From positions 26,735,876 to 26,799,875 of the forward strand of contig NC_045142.1 in NCBI RefSeq assembly GCF_008831285.2: DNA of 64,000 nucleotides, read 5' to 3'. This DNA comes from Nymphaea colorata. Lineage: Eukaryota > Streptophyta > Magnoliopsida > Nymphaeales > Nymphaeaceae. Shown here in pieces: positions 48,014 through 60,929 of the stretch; position 1 is the first letter of the stretch, and each line of letters starts with the position of its first letter. Made by a program: the position numbers and the translations under genes. The notes under the pieces are model-generated. The model ran no database searches. It was not told where the DNA came from and saw only the letters and a program-made list of their open reading frames with translations.

Positions 48014-49222
48014 GACTTTTCCTGTTACCAAAGTGTTTTGCCTTATGCCCCCACCCCCCCGGGAATTCGTTCACAAGGCTGTCAACAGCAAAAGGTTGAA
48101 TGCTCGAGTGGACGGGATGTTAGTTTAACTATTCAATCATTATTTGAAGATTTAAGTAAGCTAATCTCGGGTGGATCGATCACTTAAAGTTACTACAGAT
48201 TCAACTATAGTTTCGGATAGGTGCGAAAGTTATCCCACTGCTCGAGCGAAAGCTGAAGTTCCTTTCCTTTTCCGTGCCTTAAGGTCTAAAGCTATGTCTA
48301 TGTCAGGACTAAGTGGCAAGATGTCTACATGCTTCAACTTACATGTAAGACCCACCTTTCATGTAGTTAAATCAAACAGGTTGTTCAAAAATTGTAGTGA
48401 AATTATTGAAAGAGTCTTACATCCTGATCTTATTATATGCACGATAAACTTGTAAGAAATGATGATTGAGTGAGTTGCAATGGGTTCACTGAACCTTAGG
48501 AAGTAGGAACTGGTTTCCATCTGAAATAATTGAGTCATTTTCCCACTCTTTTGACAAATTTCTCATGGTGTTTATATGGTAAGATTTGATAGTCACAGCT
48601 CACTTGGGAAAAAAACTAGGTAAAAATAGTCCCAAAACAAATTTAAAAACCCAAAAAAAGCTCTTTTTTCTTAATTTTTTGTGAAGATTTTGTTTCCCTG
48701 AAAGGAAAAAATAAAGTGGAAGAAAGACCAAGAAGAAGGCAAGGTAATTAAGGCTGGCAAAGTCTCAGCTGGCGTTAACTTGACACTGCAGCAGTGGATC
48801 AGGACATATTCCTTTTAGGTAAAAGGGGTCAATGCAACTTTGGAGATATAACAGCTTCTTTAAACAATTCTTTTTTTTCACAAAAAAAAATAAAATGTCT
48901 AGTTTGGAAACCATTACTCTAGTTTCTGTAAAATAAATGCAATCTAACGAGTATAAAAAATGTCTGTTCCCCTTTTTTTCTGGGGAGGCTGCAATTAAAA
49001 TAAAAAAAAGTATACCTCAATGAAAAATAAATTGAAAACCAAAATTATGAGCAACAAATTTAATGACAAGTACTGCTGGTTGCAGGCCCTCGTTCAGGCA
49101 GCCTCCATTGAAAGTGGGGCTCGAGTCAATTAATTCAAAGATAAGGCACTGTTTGGCGTTAGTGCTAAAAGGTGGGGCCACGAAGGAAATTATTTTCCAA
49201 AATAAACTAAAAATTCCGTCGA
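48014..49222. other. Intergenic region left of the RABA5a promoter
   Basis: 1.2 kb. The open frame at 48171-48455 has no recognisable motif. The rest is AT-rich with poly-A and poly-T runs. Confidence 0.45.
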
Positions 49223-49575
49223 TATAAAACGCTGATATCTCAGCTCTAATGGGTATGAGTAAAAACAAAGTTACGAGGAGAAGAAGAGGAGAGAGAGAGA
49301 GAGAGAGATGAAGTTACACGCGCTTCGCAATTAAACGTAAATTAATTATAAAAAGACGCGAATTGAAGGCCAAAAGAGAAGCCGATAACACAAGGCAAGA
49401 ATGAAGGCATTATTATTATAATCATCGTCAGAAGTCAGAAGGAAGGAAGGAAGCGAAGAAAGAGAGGGAAGGAGGGAGGGGTTTTGGAACGTCGCCGTTG
49501 GAGGGGAGTCGGAGCGTCGACCACTGTGTCGATCCCGGAGAGTTGCTGTTGAGAGGATCAGGCGTGGTCTTTCTG
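49223..49575 (+). promoter_or_regulatory. Putative RABA5a promoter and first leader exon
   Basis: TATAAAA at 49223-49229 is followed by a GA-rich leader and a GC-richer block ending CTTTCTG before GTAATCTCC, a good splice donor. The next plausible acceptor in the direction of the Rab gene is TTGGTTTTCAG at 53802-53812, 190 bp before the Rab start codon. If these join, the gene has a 4.2-kb leader intron. This is inference from signals only; the leader could belong to a separate transcript. Confidence 0.35.
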
Positions 49576-52500
49576 GTAATCTCCGGTTGATCGTAGTTCG
49601 TCTTTAAATTGTTTGTGCTGACTTGAATTTCGATTTGCATTTGGTGTTCTCTGTTGATGGCCTTGTTGTTACTATTCTATTGAGCTTCGTCGTGGGAAAT
49701 GTCCATAGGAATTTAGGGTTTTCGGTATGCTGTTTGTCATTGTTGTCGTTTCTGGTTAGTCGCGTTTGTCGTCTTTGAAGGGTTCTTGGCTTGGGGAGAT
49801 CAAGATTGATTGCGTGGGAGCCAGTTGTTTGAATGGCATTGATGATACGAAATTTGCTCTCCCGCTGGGGGTGTTGTGGGTTTTAGAAATTTATTCTGTT
49901 TTAGGGAGATTGTCTCCGTCGCGATTATGGGGTTGCGACATGGGATGGTGATCTTCTGTTCTTTCCGAATTGGCGTGGCTTTGCTGTCGTTTTGGAGGTG
50001 TCATCAAGTGCTTACGTTGGGACGACGTTTGTTTTTTCTGTTGGCTTCCAATCTCCAGTATAGTTTTGGATTTACTGGCGTTGAATTTGGGAAGGACTTG
50101 ATGCGGCTTAGCAATTTAGCTTTGATTACGTGGAGGCTTAACGGTGGTTGCATTCAGATGTTATCCTGTTGATATGACTGCGGAGGTAATGCTTGTGGAA
50201 CAGTGGAGATTGATGGCTTATTCATCTAGATTGAAATTGTTGATGATCTTTCCCCGCACGTTGGTCTTCGCTCACACTCGAGCAACTTGAACGAGTTATC
50301 GCTGCGGGATCATAAACAAGTATGATATATTTTTGGAGAAGGTAGTATTTAAAAATACAAGATTTTCAGTACAACGACTACCTCGACAAATTGTTCAAAT
50401 CATGATACTTTAAAATGTTAGTAATGTCTATCATATACTTGCAGACCCTTTTAGGTCTTCTGTTGCTCTGTTTCTTGCAACTGTACATGCCTCATTTACC
50501 TATTCGCGATGGGAACAATGAATAGAGAAATAAGAGGACATTGTGGAGCTGGAAAGCTACTGTTTGTTGGCTTTGTGCCTACACGTAGTTCTTTAAGGTC
50601 TGGGAATGGGTGTTTCCACTGAGATTGGCTTTTTTGTGACAGGCGCTTTTGTATCTGCCTGTTATTCTTGATTTGCTCTTTACAGTTTGCAGGGATAGGT
50701 TGATTATCTCGTTTCAGACATGCCCACAGAAATCTCAACAGGATTCACCAGTAGCAACCTTATATTATGAAATCATATAATTCAAGCCCATGAACCAGCT
50801 CAATTTAGTTATAACATTACCATGAATTGTCAATGGAGCTTTCATCAACTCACTTGGTGAAGCCACCAATGGAAGTTGAGGATTCACTATAATCTTGAGT
50901 GGGCGGTAGTCCTTGAGTCAGTTTTCATCTAATTTGAAATTAGTGTGTCTAGTTGCTTGGCACTTTTAGTGGTGAATGGAATTGAATGGGGAACAGGACA
51001 CGAGATTTTCCAATAGCTTGGCTCTACACATCCAGGCAGAATGATGTTCTCATTTAGAAATTGGGTGTTTTAGGAAGGCCCATATTATCTTTCTTCAGGT
51101 AAGACAAACCATGTAGTGGTTTATTTGCACTGCTTGGTGTACCCTTGTTCCATCGTGGGCCCTTGCACTAGTATTTTACAGACTTCACTAGTCTGCACTT
51201 CAACTCTCACGTGAATATGAAGAGAACGAAAGAAAATGGCCAACCTAGTTATGGATTATGCAGAAATTTTGGGCTAATGGATTATACAGAAATTTTGGGC
51301 TAATGTATGTTGAGGATTGCACCGAAGAAGGTTAAACAAGTGTTCACATTGAATAGAAGGTCAATCTAGTCATGTAAATGAAAATATCTGGTTTTTGCAA
51401 CTTCCTCTTTTTGCCTTTTCCTCTCCTTTCGTTTTTCCTTTGCTTTTGTTTTTTGGGATTATGAGGCAAGCAATTACTCATTGTCATTCAAACTGGCTAT
51501 GGGTTGAAGTATTCTTCTTTCTATAAACAGTTGTTCTTGCTGCCTTGTTTGTCTGTCCACTAGGTGTAGGAATGACAAGAATGAACTTGAAACCAACTAT
51601 GACTTTCCCATTGTTGGTTGACTTTGATTCTTTTTGTTGCTATCAGAAAGATGCTTAAATAATAGCATGTGAAGCACTGTTGTTAATATTGGTGTATATC
51701 AACTTGTTTCAGCTGATCTGCATCCGATTAAGGAGGTGACAAGAAAAGGGTGCAAAATGGCCCCATTGAAATATTGGCCGATATGGGGCCTATATTGGCC
51801 AAATTTGTGTATTGACTGATATAGCCTTGTATTGGCTGATGTATTACTAATATTACAAAATTCAAGTGGTCAAGACTATCTCAGCGAATATAGATCACTT
51901 TTTAAGGATTCCAGTACTAGGTGGAATCTCTTAATAATGGCATTGATCTAACATGGCAGTCTGTGATGGCCATACTTACGTCAAACTTTTTGCTGATGTG
52001 CACATATGTGAAGCAGTACACTGTTTTCTGCTTCTTGAGATTAGTCCTATATCATGTGTTATGTGAGTCCCATATTCTATGAGCATTTTATATGTGAAGA
52101 TTGAAGAGTGTGTTAAAAGAGGATCTTGCATGTTACACATGGCATAAGGTTGATCAGTATTTTGGTTAGCGTAGCTGTGGGCCTAAAGTGTAAATGGAAT
52201 TGATGAGTTGTCATCTCCTGCTCAGGTTTATTCTTTTTCTTTTCTTTTCTTTTTTTTTTGTTGAGAGAGGTCAATGGTATCAGGAATTCATGGTTCTGTT
52301 TTTTTCAGTTGTTCATATTCTGTAGGGTATGTTTCTGAGCAACTTGTCAGAACTATGATTTGCTAGTTTGGTGCCTCTTTTCTTTTTAACTGCATAATCC
52401 AGTCAAGCAGGATTTTTTGTGAGTTTTTTGCATTTTTGTTAGTTCATTTTTCCGCAACCATCCCTTTCACTAAGGCAGAGCCTAATGCATTGAGTAGCCT

Positions 52501-53812
52501 TACATGATGCTTTGACATATCTAACTGAGATCTAACAAAAACATGTTTTATTAAGTTAGATTTACAAGTATGGTTGCTGAAAGTGTCTGCTCATAGATGT
52601 CATGCAGCTTCCTAGATGTTGATATCTACTTGCTCCACTCCCTCTTTGGCAGTCCATGCAGGGACTTACTACACATTCAAAAAACTGAAAGTTTTGAGAG
52701 GAAAAAAAAACTTGAATTTACTAAGACCAGTCTGTTGACTAGTCCGACCAGTCGGTTGAGTCATCTGTCAACCTTGTGTTGCCAAACCAGTGATGAGTGG
52801 GTCCAACCAGTCAGGTAGTCGGCTCTGTGGTTGGTCACCCGACTCATCCCAGTTGACTTGGACTGGTTTGAACTGACTAGTGCTAACTAGTGCCAATTAG
52901 TCTTTTTAGAGTCTTGATTCACCTGTGACTGGCTTACCGATTTTGGCAATTTAGGATAGCTAGATTCATATGATTGTTCTTGATTGAGTACGTACTTGTT
53001 TTCTGAGAGCAGTTTTTTTTTTTTCCTTCCTTTTCTTGGAGTTAGTTCATAGATACAGGAGCTTTTACAACACACTCAAAATGTTTTTACAGCCCATTTA
53101 CACCCTCTACTTTAAGAGTGACCAGTTTATGGTTTCAGTTATTTGTTGGATTGTCTTAACTTGGTTATATGGCTACATTACCAATTTTCCGTATGAGCTT
53201 CTATCTTTAACCACGAATTTTCAATACTAGCACAAGAGAGGCTTCATAGTTCATCTCAACTTTCACTATCTTTTTTGTGCTGTAATTGTTGGGCACTGGC
53301 AGTATGCTGTATTAAATTGTTTCATCTCAGGAACAGGTACACAATAATGTGTCCATAATTTTTTCCCAAACTGTTGTAGCTTGAGAATATTTGCTCATTG
53401 AGCTGCAGCTATGAGAACTAGAAAGCAAGTCAGTGAAAACATTCTACAGTATATGTTGTTTCCCTCCTTTAAATGTCATGTGGCTTGTGCTAACCCTATT
53501 ATTTTCATGTTAAAGATAGTCCTTATGTGTCTGCTTTCTGAAACCTTGTTATGTAATTCAGCTTTTGCTACATCTCATTTGAGTTGCATTTATTGTTATT
53601 ATGATTCATTGATGAATTTATGGAAGAAAGGAACTGGAACTGCTATAAAAGGTGCACCACAATGAGTCTCTCTCTCTCTCACTCCATGTATATAAGCAAA
53701 CATGCAGGATCTGCTCACACGGACACCAACATATTCATATTTATATGTATGATTGAACTTGAGGTTTCGGCGTCAAACTTGCATTTATAATAGTGATTGC
53801 TTTGGTTTTCAG
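49576..53812. other. Probable leader intron or intergenic DNA left of RABA5a
   Basis: 4.2 kb, T-rich on the plus strand as introns often are. It contains a 28-bp tandem duplication near 51250-51305 (unit with CAGAAATTTTGGGCTAATG). A patch at about 51760-51845 repeats TATTGGC and GATAT motifs. Another patch at about 52728-52890 is dense in GACCAGT/ACTGGTT and GACTAGT motifs. Both patches look like old MITE-type repeats, but I could not fix their ends. Confidence 0.4.
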
Positions 53813-54003
53813 TTTCTTTGTGAACAGCTTAAGGATCTATTTCCAGCAAGAGGAAATAAAAACCAATGGGTACCTGAAGAGAATAAAGAAAGGGCTTGGG
53901 ACCAAATTCTCCTACTCTTTCTCCCTCCAGGAGATTGGGAGTATCCTCCTGTTCTGATTTTTCTCCAAGGAGAAATTGTTCTAAGGAGAAGAAAAAGGAA
54001 AAG

Positions 54004-54348
54004 ATGATGCCGTATGCAGATGAAGAACGTACTGAAGACTATCTGTTCAAAATTGTTCTTATTGGTGATTCTGCAGTTGGAAAGTCAAATTTACTGGCTA
54101 GATTTGCTCGGAATGAATTTTACCCTAATTCAAAGTCGACAATTGGAGTTGAATTCCAGACCCAAACATTGGAAATCGAAGGGAAGGAGATCAAGGCCCA
54201 AATCTGGGACACTGCAGGTCAAGAACGTTTCAGGGCAGTCACCTCTGCATACTATCGAGGTGCTGTTGGTGCTTTAGTTGTATATGACATCAGCAGACGT
54301 CAGACTTTTGACGGCATTGGCAGGTGGCTCAATGAATTGCAGAGTGAG

Positions 54349-54388
<40 letters not shown>

Positions 54389-54799
54389 CGTGTGTGTATT
54401 CTGTAACTATGTGTTGTGTGAATGTTTTTTGTAGCAAGGTTTGTGCACATGTTCTGATTCTTTACAATTTGAACAGCTCATTCTGATATGAATGTCGTCA
54501 CAATACTGGTTGGAAACAAAACTGATCTTAAGGATATGAGAGAGGTAACTACGGAAGAAGGTAAGGCTGTAGCTGAGGCTCACAGCCTGTTCTTCATGGA
54601 GACATCGGCACTTGATTCATCTAATGTTGATGCTGCATTCCGGACTGTTGTGAAGGAGATATATCGCATATTGACTAGGAAAGTATTCCAGTCCCAAGAG
54701 CTGAAGAAGCTTGAGAACAAGCTAGGAAACGGGAAGACAGTGGTCCTGCAAAGCAGTGAGAGTGAAGCACCCGCCAAGGGATGGTGCTGTTCTTCCTGA
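54004..54799 (+). CDS. RABA5A: Rab GTPase, RABA5a-type (Rab11 clade)
   Basis: Two coding exons, 54004..54343 and 54477..54799, give 220 residues. The junction splits a Thr codon (A|CT) at THSDMNVV, as in related plant RABA genes. All G motifs are present: P-loop GDSAVGKS (21-28), switch I Thr46 in [14 protein letters not shown] (69-76) with catalytic Gln73, NKTD (127-130) and ETSA (155-158). The C-terminus GWCCSS carries the Cys217/Cys218 pair for double geranylgeranylation. Subfamily call: the N-terminus [20 protein letters not shown] and the segment [15 protein letters not shown] fit RABA5a best from memory. Known: plant RABA GTPases act in trans-Golgi/endosomal traffic to the plasma membrane and cell plate. 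Two adjacent ATGs (54004, 54007) could start it. The 133-bp intron opens with GTGAGT and then a (TC)n(TG)n run. Confidence 0.95.
54349..54397. repeat. (TC)n(TG)n microsatellite at the RABA5a splice donor
   Basis: The run starts five bases into the only coding intron of the Rab gene and fills about a third of it. Confidence 0.9.
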
Positions 54800-57583
54800 G
54801 CACACTTGTTTGTCATGTTTTCTTTCCCTGCATTCTTTCTTATTCCATTCTCAGTAGTTTCCTTATGATGTTTGCCCAACCTGCTCTCGCAACTGTATAG
54901 AAACTGTGAGACCCCTGCTGTTGGCAAGTCCTGGTCCAGTTGGGTGGTGTTGGTTGAACATGTGCCGGGACTCTGAATGTGGATCTTATCAATAGTCCTT
55001 TGTTTAATCAATCTTACCCATGTTTCTTTTGTCCTGTATTTATTTGTTTTTCCATGCAATTATCAAATGTTATTATAGATCACACAGTTTCTTGGGATGG
55101 AGGACGAAGTTGTTCCTTCTATTTTCGGTACCGAATCTCCTCCGAGCTTGTTTTCTCAGTCGATGCTTTCATCCCGCATTATATTTGGAGCTTCTATAAA
55201 ATCTAAATTGACTGCCACTCCTACTTCTGTTGCATGTGAATTCATAGTTCGTCATAGACTACCGAAATGTGGTTGCTGGGGCAGCAAGAATCCCTAGGGC
55301 AGAATTCAACTGATGGAAATGTAGAAGAATAAGAGAATCGCATGGTTCACAGGCAGTGTCAATGCAGTCGAAGCTTCCACGCCCGTATCTGAAATGTTAG
55401 TGAACGGGATAAAATGATCTGCCATTGTTACTAGTGACATAATCTATGCTGAATCTGCAGAACCACGGGCGCTGAGCCTAGAAATCAAGACCATCAAGTT
55501 GAAAGCGCTACCACAGCAAGGCCTATGTATTGGCATAATCTGGTAGGCATCTGTTGTTACTGTTAAAGGAATATGTGGTTACTGGCCTCATTGGCCTTAT
55601 CTTTTGAGTTGATAACCAAGGATGGTGAGCCCCATCAGCTCGGAATATTCTGGAATGTTCCAGCAGTTGGTTGGTCGTCATAGCCAGCGATGTCCTGACT
55701 GAGGGACTGGGCTTCTTGTGTTTGCTTCCTTCTTTCAAGTGACAAGGACGCGTGCCACCACGTGAGCAAGTGGAAGTATGGAGTACTGGGACTGCCATGC
55801 TCTTCACTTCTGTCCATCTGAATGAGTTTTTGGCGACTCGTGGCGATGAGCTGGGCAAGCCGAATCAGAACAAAAATTGCAGAATTCCATGTACGTTTTT
55901 TGAAGTCAATATAAAGGACCTTATTCCAGTGGTTGGTTGTTTTAAGCTCTTGGACAATGTGTGTCTTGGTAAACAGGTATGCAATTCGATTTCAATGTAT
56001 TTTCTTGATGGAAACAGCTTAACCTTGGGCATCGGTAGCTTTGCAGTGGCGGAGCGACATATGGGTTTGTGTGGGCAGTTGCCTACACAAACTATGTGGG
56101 CATCTGAAGGTTCGATTCTCATGAATGTTCGCCTCTTGCATAAGCTAAAGCAGGTATTTATCTTGAAAATGAAAGACAATGATCATGTAATGTTCCCTCA
56201 TCTAGGCGAGTTCACTATGTATGTTCTTATATCACGGAATGGGTGAGGAACAAGACCGAGTACTCACAAAAGTCCCCCCCCCCAAATACTTGAGCACTTT
56301 AAAATTGAAGAAAGTGGAGGAGGTTGCTGCTAATGTGGCAAATGCAGGTAGCAACGCTGTCGTGTATCGTTTCTTATAATGTTTCAGCCAAAATGGGTTG
56401 ATTGCCTTTTGACTTGTGTCGCCGTTGTCTTCATATTGAATAATTCTATAAATGTTTTATTAAGATATGATATTAATGGGAGGGTTACGATATTTTAAAA
56501 AGGAAAAGCAAGCGGTTTGTAAATTTGGGACGAAAAGCAAGAAAAAGATGAGGCAAGGCTGGCAAATGTTGAACTGGCGTAACTTGAGGGGCGGGGCCAG
56601 ATACCCTCATGCACGCAACGCATCATCCCCTTCGTGGGGATAAGATAAGCTGACATGTCCAATACATGTGATCTTCTCTCTTTATTCTGCCTTTTTTTTA
56701 ACAAACTTCAAATAATTTTTTATTTTTTATTTAAAAATCACTAATTGTTAAAAAATAAAACTTGTTCTATTAATTAAGAAATGAAAATATCCAATCCAAG
56801 AAAGTCAACAGTTCAATATGTGAGTTATGTTTTCTACACCTACAAGTCAATATACAAATCCTAAGAAGAGTTGAAATCCTTTTTTGCCATCTGTTCGATC
56901 CGCTCCTCACAATCATGCAGCAACCTAAAAGTTGTAAGCCGGAGCATCGAGATGGCTGGAGATCCACTTGCCATCCAAATCCAATCTCATCATATAAACA
57001 CTAGGGTTGCATTGGAGATCCAGAGTGATCTCAGATCTATGAATTTAAGATCAGATCCACCCCTACATCCTTCCGATCCGACCTATATAACATGGATTTC
57101 AAATCACATTCTGAATCAGGATATGGTAATTGATGACTGATGATGAACTGATCAAACTAATGGCCATATCCAAACATGGGATTCGGGGAACTTCCATCTA
57201 AAGAATCCGAATTTCACCACTCAAATTCGGATTTGGTATCCAATTTGATTTACACGTTAAATTGCGGATTCATATCCGAAAGATGTGGTAGTATCTATAC
57301 TCGATCCACATCCGAACTATTTCAAGAGGATTTGGACCCAACATCAGATCCGAAGAGCCTGACAAGGACCGAATCCGACCCGATTATTCGTTAAAATATC
57401 GGAAATACGTGAAATAAAAAACCGGCGGTACGAATGAAGGGATTACGCCCGAGTTTTTTTTCAAGTATTTTAGATGAGGAGCTGAGGGTTTCATTCGTCG
57501 TCTTTCGTGGGAGCACGAAGGGGAGACTGAGGGAGACTCGATCCCTTCTTCTTGAGCAGAAGTAGGCGTCCTGCAGATCCGCC
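54800..57583. other. Region between RABA5a and AKR2, no further gene recognised
   Basis: 2.8 kb. The first few hundred bases are the likely 3' UTR of the Rab gene. The 164-codon open frame at 55752-56246 has no recognisable motif, and a MITE end lies inside it (56044), which argues against a real protein. The part at 56990-57400 is rich in GATCCGA/ATCCGAA motifs like the old hAT body at 14581, but I could not set ends. The last 200 bp are the promoter and leader of AKR2. Confidence 0.5.
56044..56120 (+). mobile_element. 5' end of a CAGTGGCGGAGC-family MITE, truncated
   Basis: CAGTGGCGGAGC is followed by GTGTGGGCAGTTGCC, both matching the family at 44415. No right terminus or target duplication is visible, so the right boundary given is only approximate. 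Confidence 0.5.
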
Positions 57584-59206
57584 ATGGCTTCCTCCGGTAA
57601 TCTCCGTCGGCCGAATTTGTGCTTGAATTTTTTATGTGAAAGGAGATATGCTTCGACTTTCTTGCCGTTATCCTCTCCCTTCTGTTGCCCTTATATGTTG
57701 GATGACTGGAATCCTTGTTGTTGTTTCAAGCTTAGGGATTGAATGAGTTCCGTTTGTTTCTAATTGTTGCACTTTCTGCGTCTTGGTTTCAAGCAGATCC
57801 AGAAACGACCGAGTGGGGAATATTTCCGCTGACAGTGAAATCGGAAGAATTTCGTGTTCTTCATTCGTTTTTTTGGGAGTTTTGGACCTTCTAGATTGGG
57901 TACTTTGGGTCTCGAGTGACTGTGAATAACGGTGCGGTCTTATGCGTGAGATTATCTCATTTTTATGTGGCATGTAATTTATGAGGTTTATTCCGACTTC
58001 CGAACTGTCGATTTAGGATCGGTTTTTGTTTGCATTTAAAGGGAAACTGGGTGTTGTCTAATCTGTACTGTTTAGTTTGATTTGGGTCCAAAGGACATGC
58101 TTTTCTGTTATACGTGATGTTGGATGCGGTTTAGAAAGCCAGGCTTTGAATGAGTTCTCAATTAGGAGTGTTTGGGAAGGCGGATGTGTGAAGACGGGTC
58201 ATTCGTGGGTTGTCCATCTTTCAGATGCCTTAAACAGTGGTTGAACTTCCGTCATGATAAACATTGCGAGCAATTAACGTGTCACATGCGTCTCGCTTAA
58301 CTACTATATGTTGGAACTTTAATTGCTTGAGAACAAATGATAAGGTTGTCGCCTTGGTCATGGACATTTTTCGTGTTCAAGCCCATGAAATTTAGGAGCT
58401 TTCCAGAACTTTTCGAGTTAGAGAGAAACCTGCTATAAGGTGTAAGTGAGATACTGAAAGAAATCTTGTTTCATGGAGAAGCAAAGCCACGCCGTATTGG
58501 CATTCAACGGATAATGTCAAATTTGTCACGGTATCTATTTGTGCCAAGCAGGCCACAAAAAGTGGTTCACTCAGTGTAATTTCTTCTTCACACCATAACA
58601 AGGAACTAATTAGATGAACGATATGCTTTTAACTGCAAATCTTTACAAATTTGATAGAAAGAACTTACGAATTATGTCTTTGTAATACTTCAAGTTTTTT
58701 TTTTTTTTTGCCGTTGCTTAATAGTTGTAATTTGCATGTATGTACAGAATGACAACAGTGTAATTTCAGTCATACTTGCATTAACTAAAATGTAGCCTGT
58801 ACTTTTTGTCTTTTATCTTCCTGGTTCCTTTGTAATTGTTAAATCTGGTACCTCAACGATAGAGTTATTATTGTTCTAATTGAATATGTCATATTATTAC
58901 AGTTTAAAATTTTAAATTGTGTTGGTTCTGTTTGTAATTTTTTTTCTCTTTGTCAAATGATAATACAGCTAGTTGCATTGATTCGGCAACACTTGCTAGT
59001 TGCATATGTAGGACCGCAGATTGTTTCACAATTCTGTGCTTTATTTCTTTGGCGAAAGAGAAAGTGAATGATTGTACCATGTGACAGACAACATGTTTTG
59101 TAGTTTCTTGTTAAAGTGAGAAAAAGTAACTGTATGGGACTTAGATGTTTTTTTTTTTTGGAGCTTTATAGAGCCTTATAAGCATCAAATTTAGATACCA
59201 AATGAA

Positions 59207-59243
<37 letters not shown>

Positions 59244-60883
59244 CACACACACACATATGTTAATTTTTAGGTTTTTTTTTTTGCTTGCAGATGAAAAATC
59301 TCCCAAAGGTGAAGCACGTTCTACCGATTCACAGTCTCCAAGTGGAAGGGCACCTTCTGGGACTATTCCAGGACTTATGCCAAATCCATTTGACTTCTCA
59401 GCAATGTCTGGGTTGCTTAATGTATGCTCTATTTTCATTTCCTTGAGACTGAAAGTTAGCATTGATATGACTTTCACTGTATTTTTTTGCTTCAAACATG
59501 CATTTATATCAACTATCAATTATTCAAATTTTCAAATGTTTTCACTTCTCTAATCTCAACACTTAGTGAGTTCGTGCTTACTTCTCATTTATTTATTCTC
59601 TTTGATGAATCGGTGACTTTTATTATGTGTCATTACTGAATATGCCTACGTGGTATAATGCATTGGACCTTCCTTTGTCGCAATAGATTTACTGGGTTCC
59701 TAAGTCTTAGTTTTACAAGATTTCTTGCTTTCTCAGTTATGAAATGTTTTTGATGGGTGTGCTTCAACTATAAAATTAACTGTGGTAAATGATAATGTCT
59801 TGTTCATGCATTATAATCTAGTAGATCATTTTTCAATATTTAAATAAGCATGAGTTGACAGCAAGAGGATGCTTGTTTGCTTTTCTCCTCAGGCTTCAAT
59901 TGCACACTTTGGTGCAAGATGATTGCTTAGATTTTTAAAGTCTCTGAGAATCTGAAGTATTTATGAACATTTATATTCTTAAACATAAGCATGACCAAAT
60001 ATGCCTACCTGTTCTTACCAGGACCCTTCTTTTTAGTCCTCTTTGGATGTGTTTTAAGAGCATTACTGCTGGTTCTGTATGATAATCTGGTGTTATGTGA
60101 TATTCTGGAAACAGTATGCAATTTGTCATTCAGCTTCAACTTAAAGTAGATTTTTTCTCGAAATTTAAATATGCCAAATCACAATGATTTGCGTGATGTT
60201 TTTTTTTCACTTGACTAGCTCCTTCAGACTTATTTTTGTTGATCATTTACCTGTTATTGCGTGCATCTTTCTTTTTCTTACCTAAAATTTTCCACCTGCA
60301 GTTGGTTGAAATGTCCTGTGGAAAATCACAACCATTTTTCCCTTTTGCTTGTAGCATGTACTTAGGAATATAATAAAACTTAAGGGGCCCGTTTATGCAA
60401 TTGGAACTTGCCTCTTATTGTCAGTCAGAGATTTTATGTGGCATACTATTGGACATTTAAAACTATCCACGTCAATTTATAAGATAATTTTAGAACACAA
60501 GGGGTTATTTTTGTCATGGTTAGCTGAATTGTTGCTGAATCATTTTTCAGGATCATTGAAAGGTGACTCCTGAAGTATCTTTGGCTATATTGAGTACTTG
60601 ACTCTCTTGTGGTGGTGCTTGAATTATTGTTAACGATCCATACTGTTTCCTTCAAATGGGTTATGGACTTGATAATGTTTTTAATAAAGTAAGACACCTC
60701 TTTTAATGGTTGCTATTGTCTTTGATGACAAACTATCTGACAATGAATCAGGAATCACATATATGTTGGTTCATATGACTTTCATACTTTTCATGTTTTG
60801 GCAATTGGGCTTGAAGCAATATGGATTTGGAAATGTGTCATGCCACATGATGCTGCTTATATATATATATATATATTTATATC

Positions 60884-60929
<46 letters not shown>

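Noticed and set aside
55752-56246. 164-codon open frame
   Set aside because: No motif, no neighbouring exons, and a MITE terminus lies inside it at 56044.
57002-57065. Possible 64-bp hAT-like mini-element with TAGGGTTGC and CACCCCTA ends
   Set aside because: The flanking 8-bp sequences do not match, and the ends are short enough to occur by chance.
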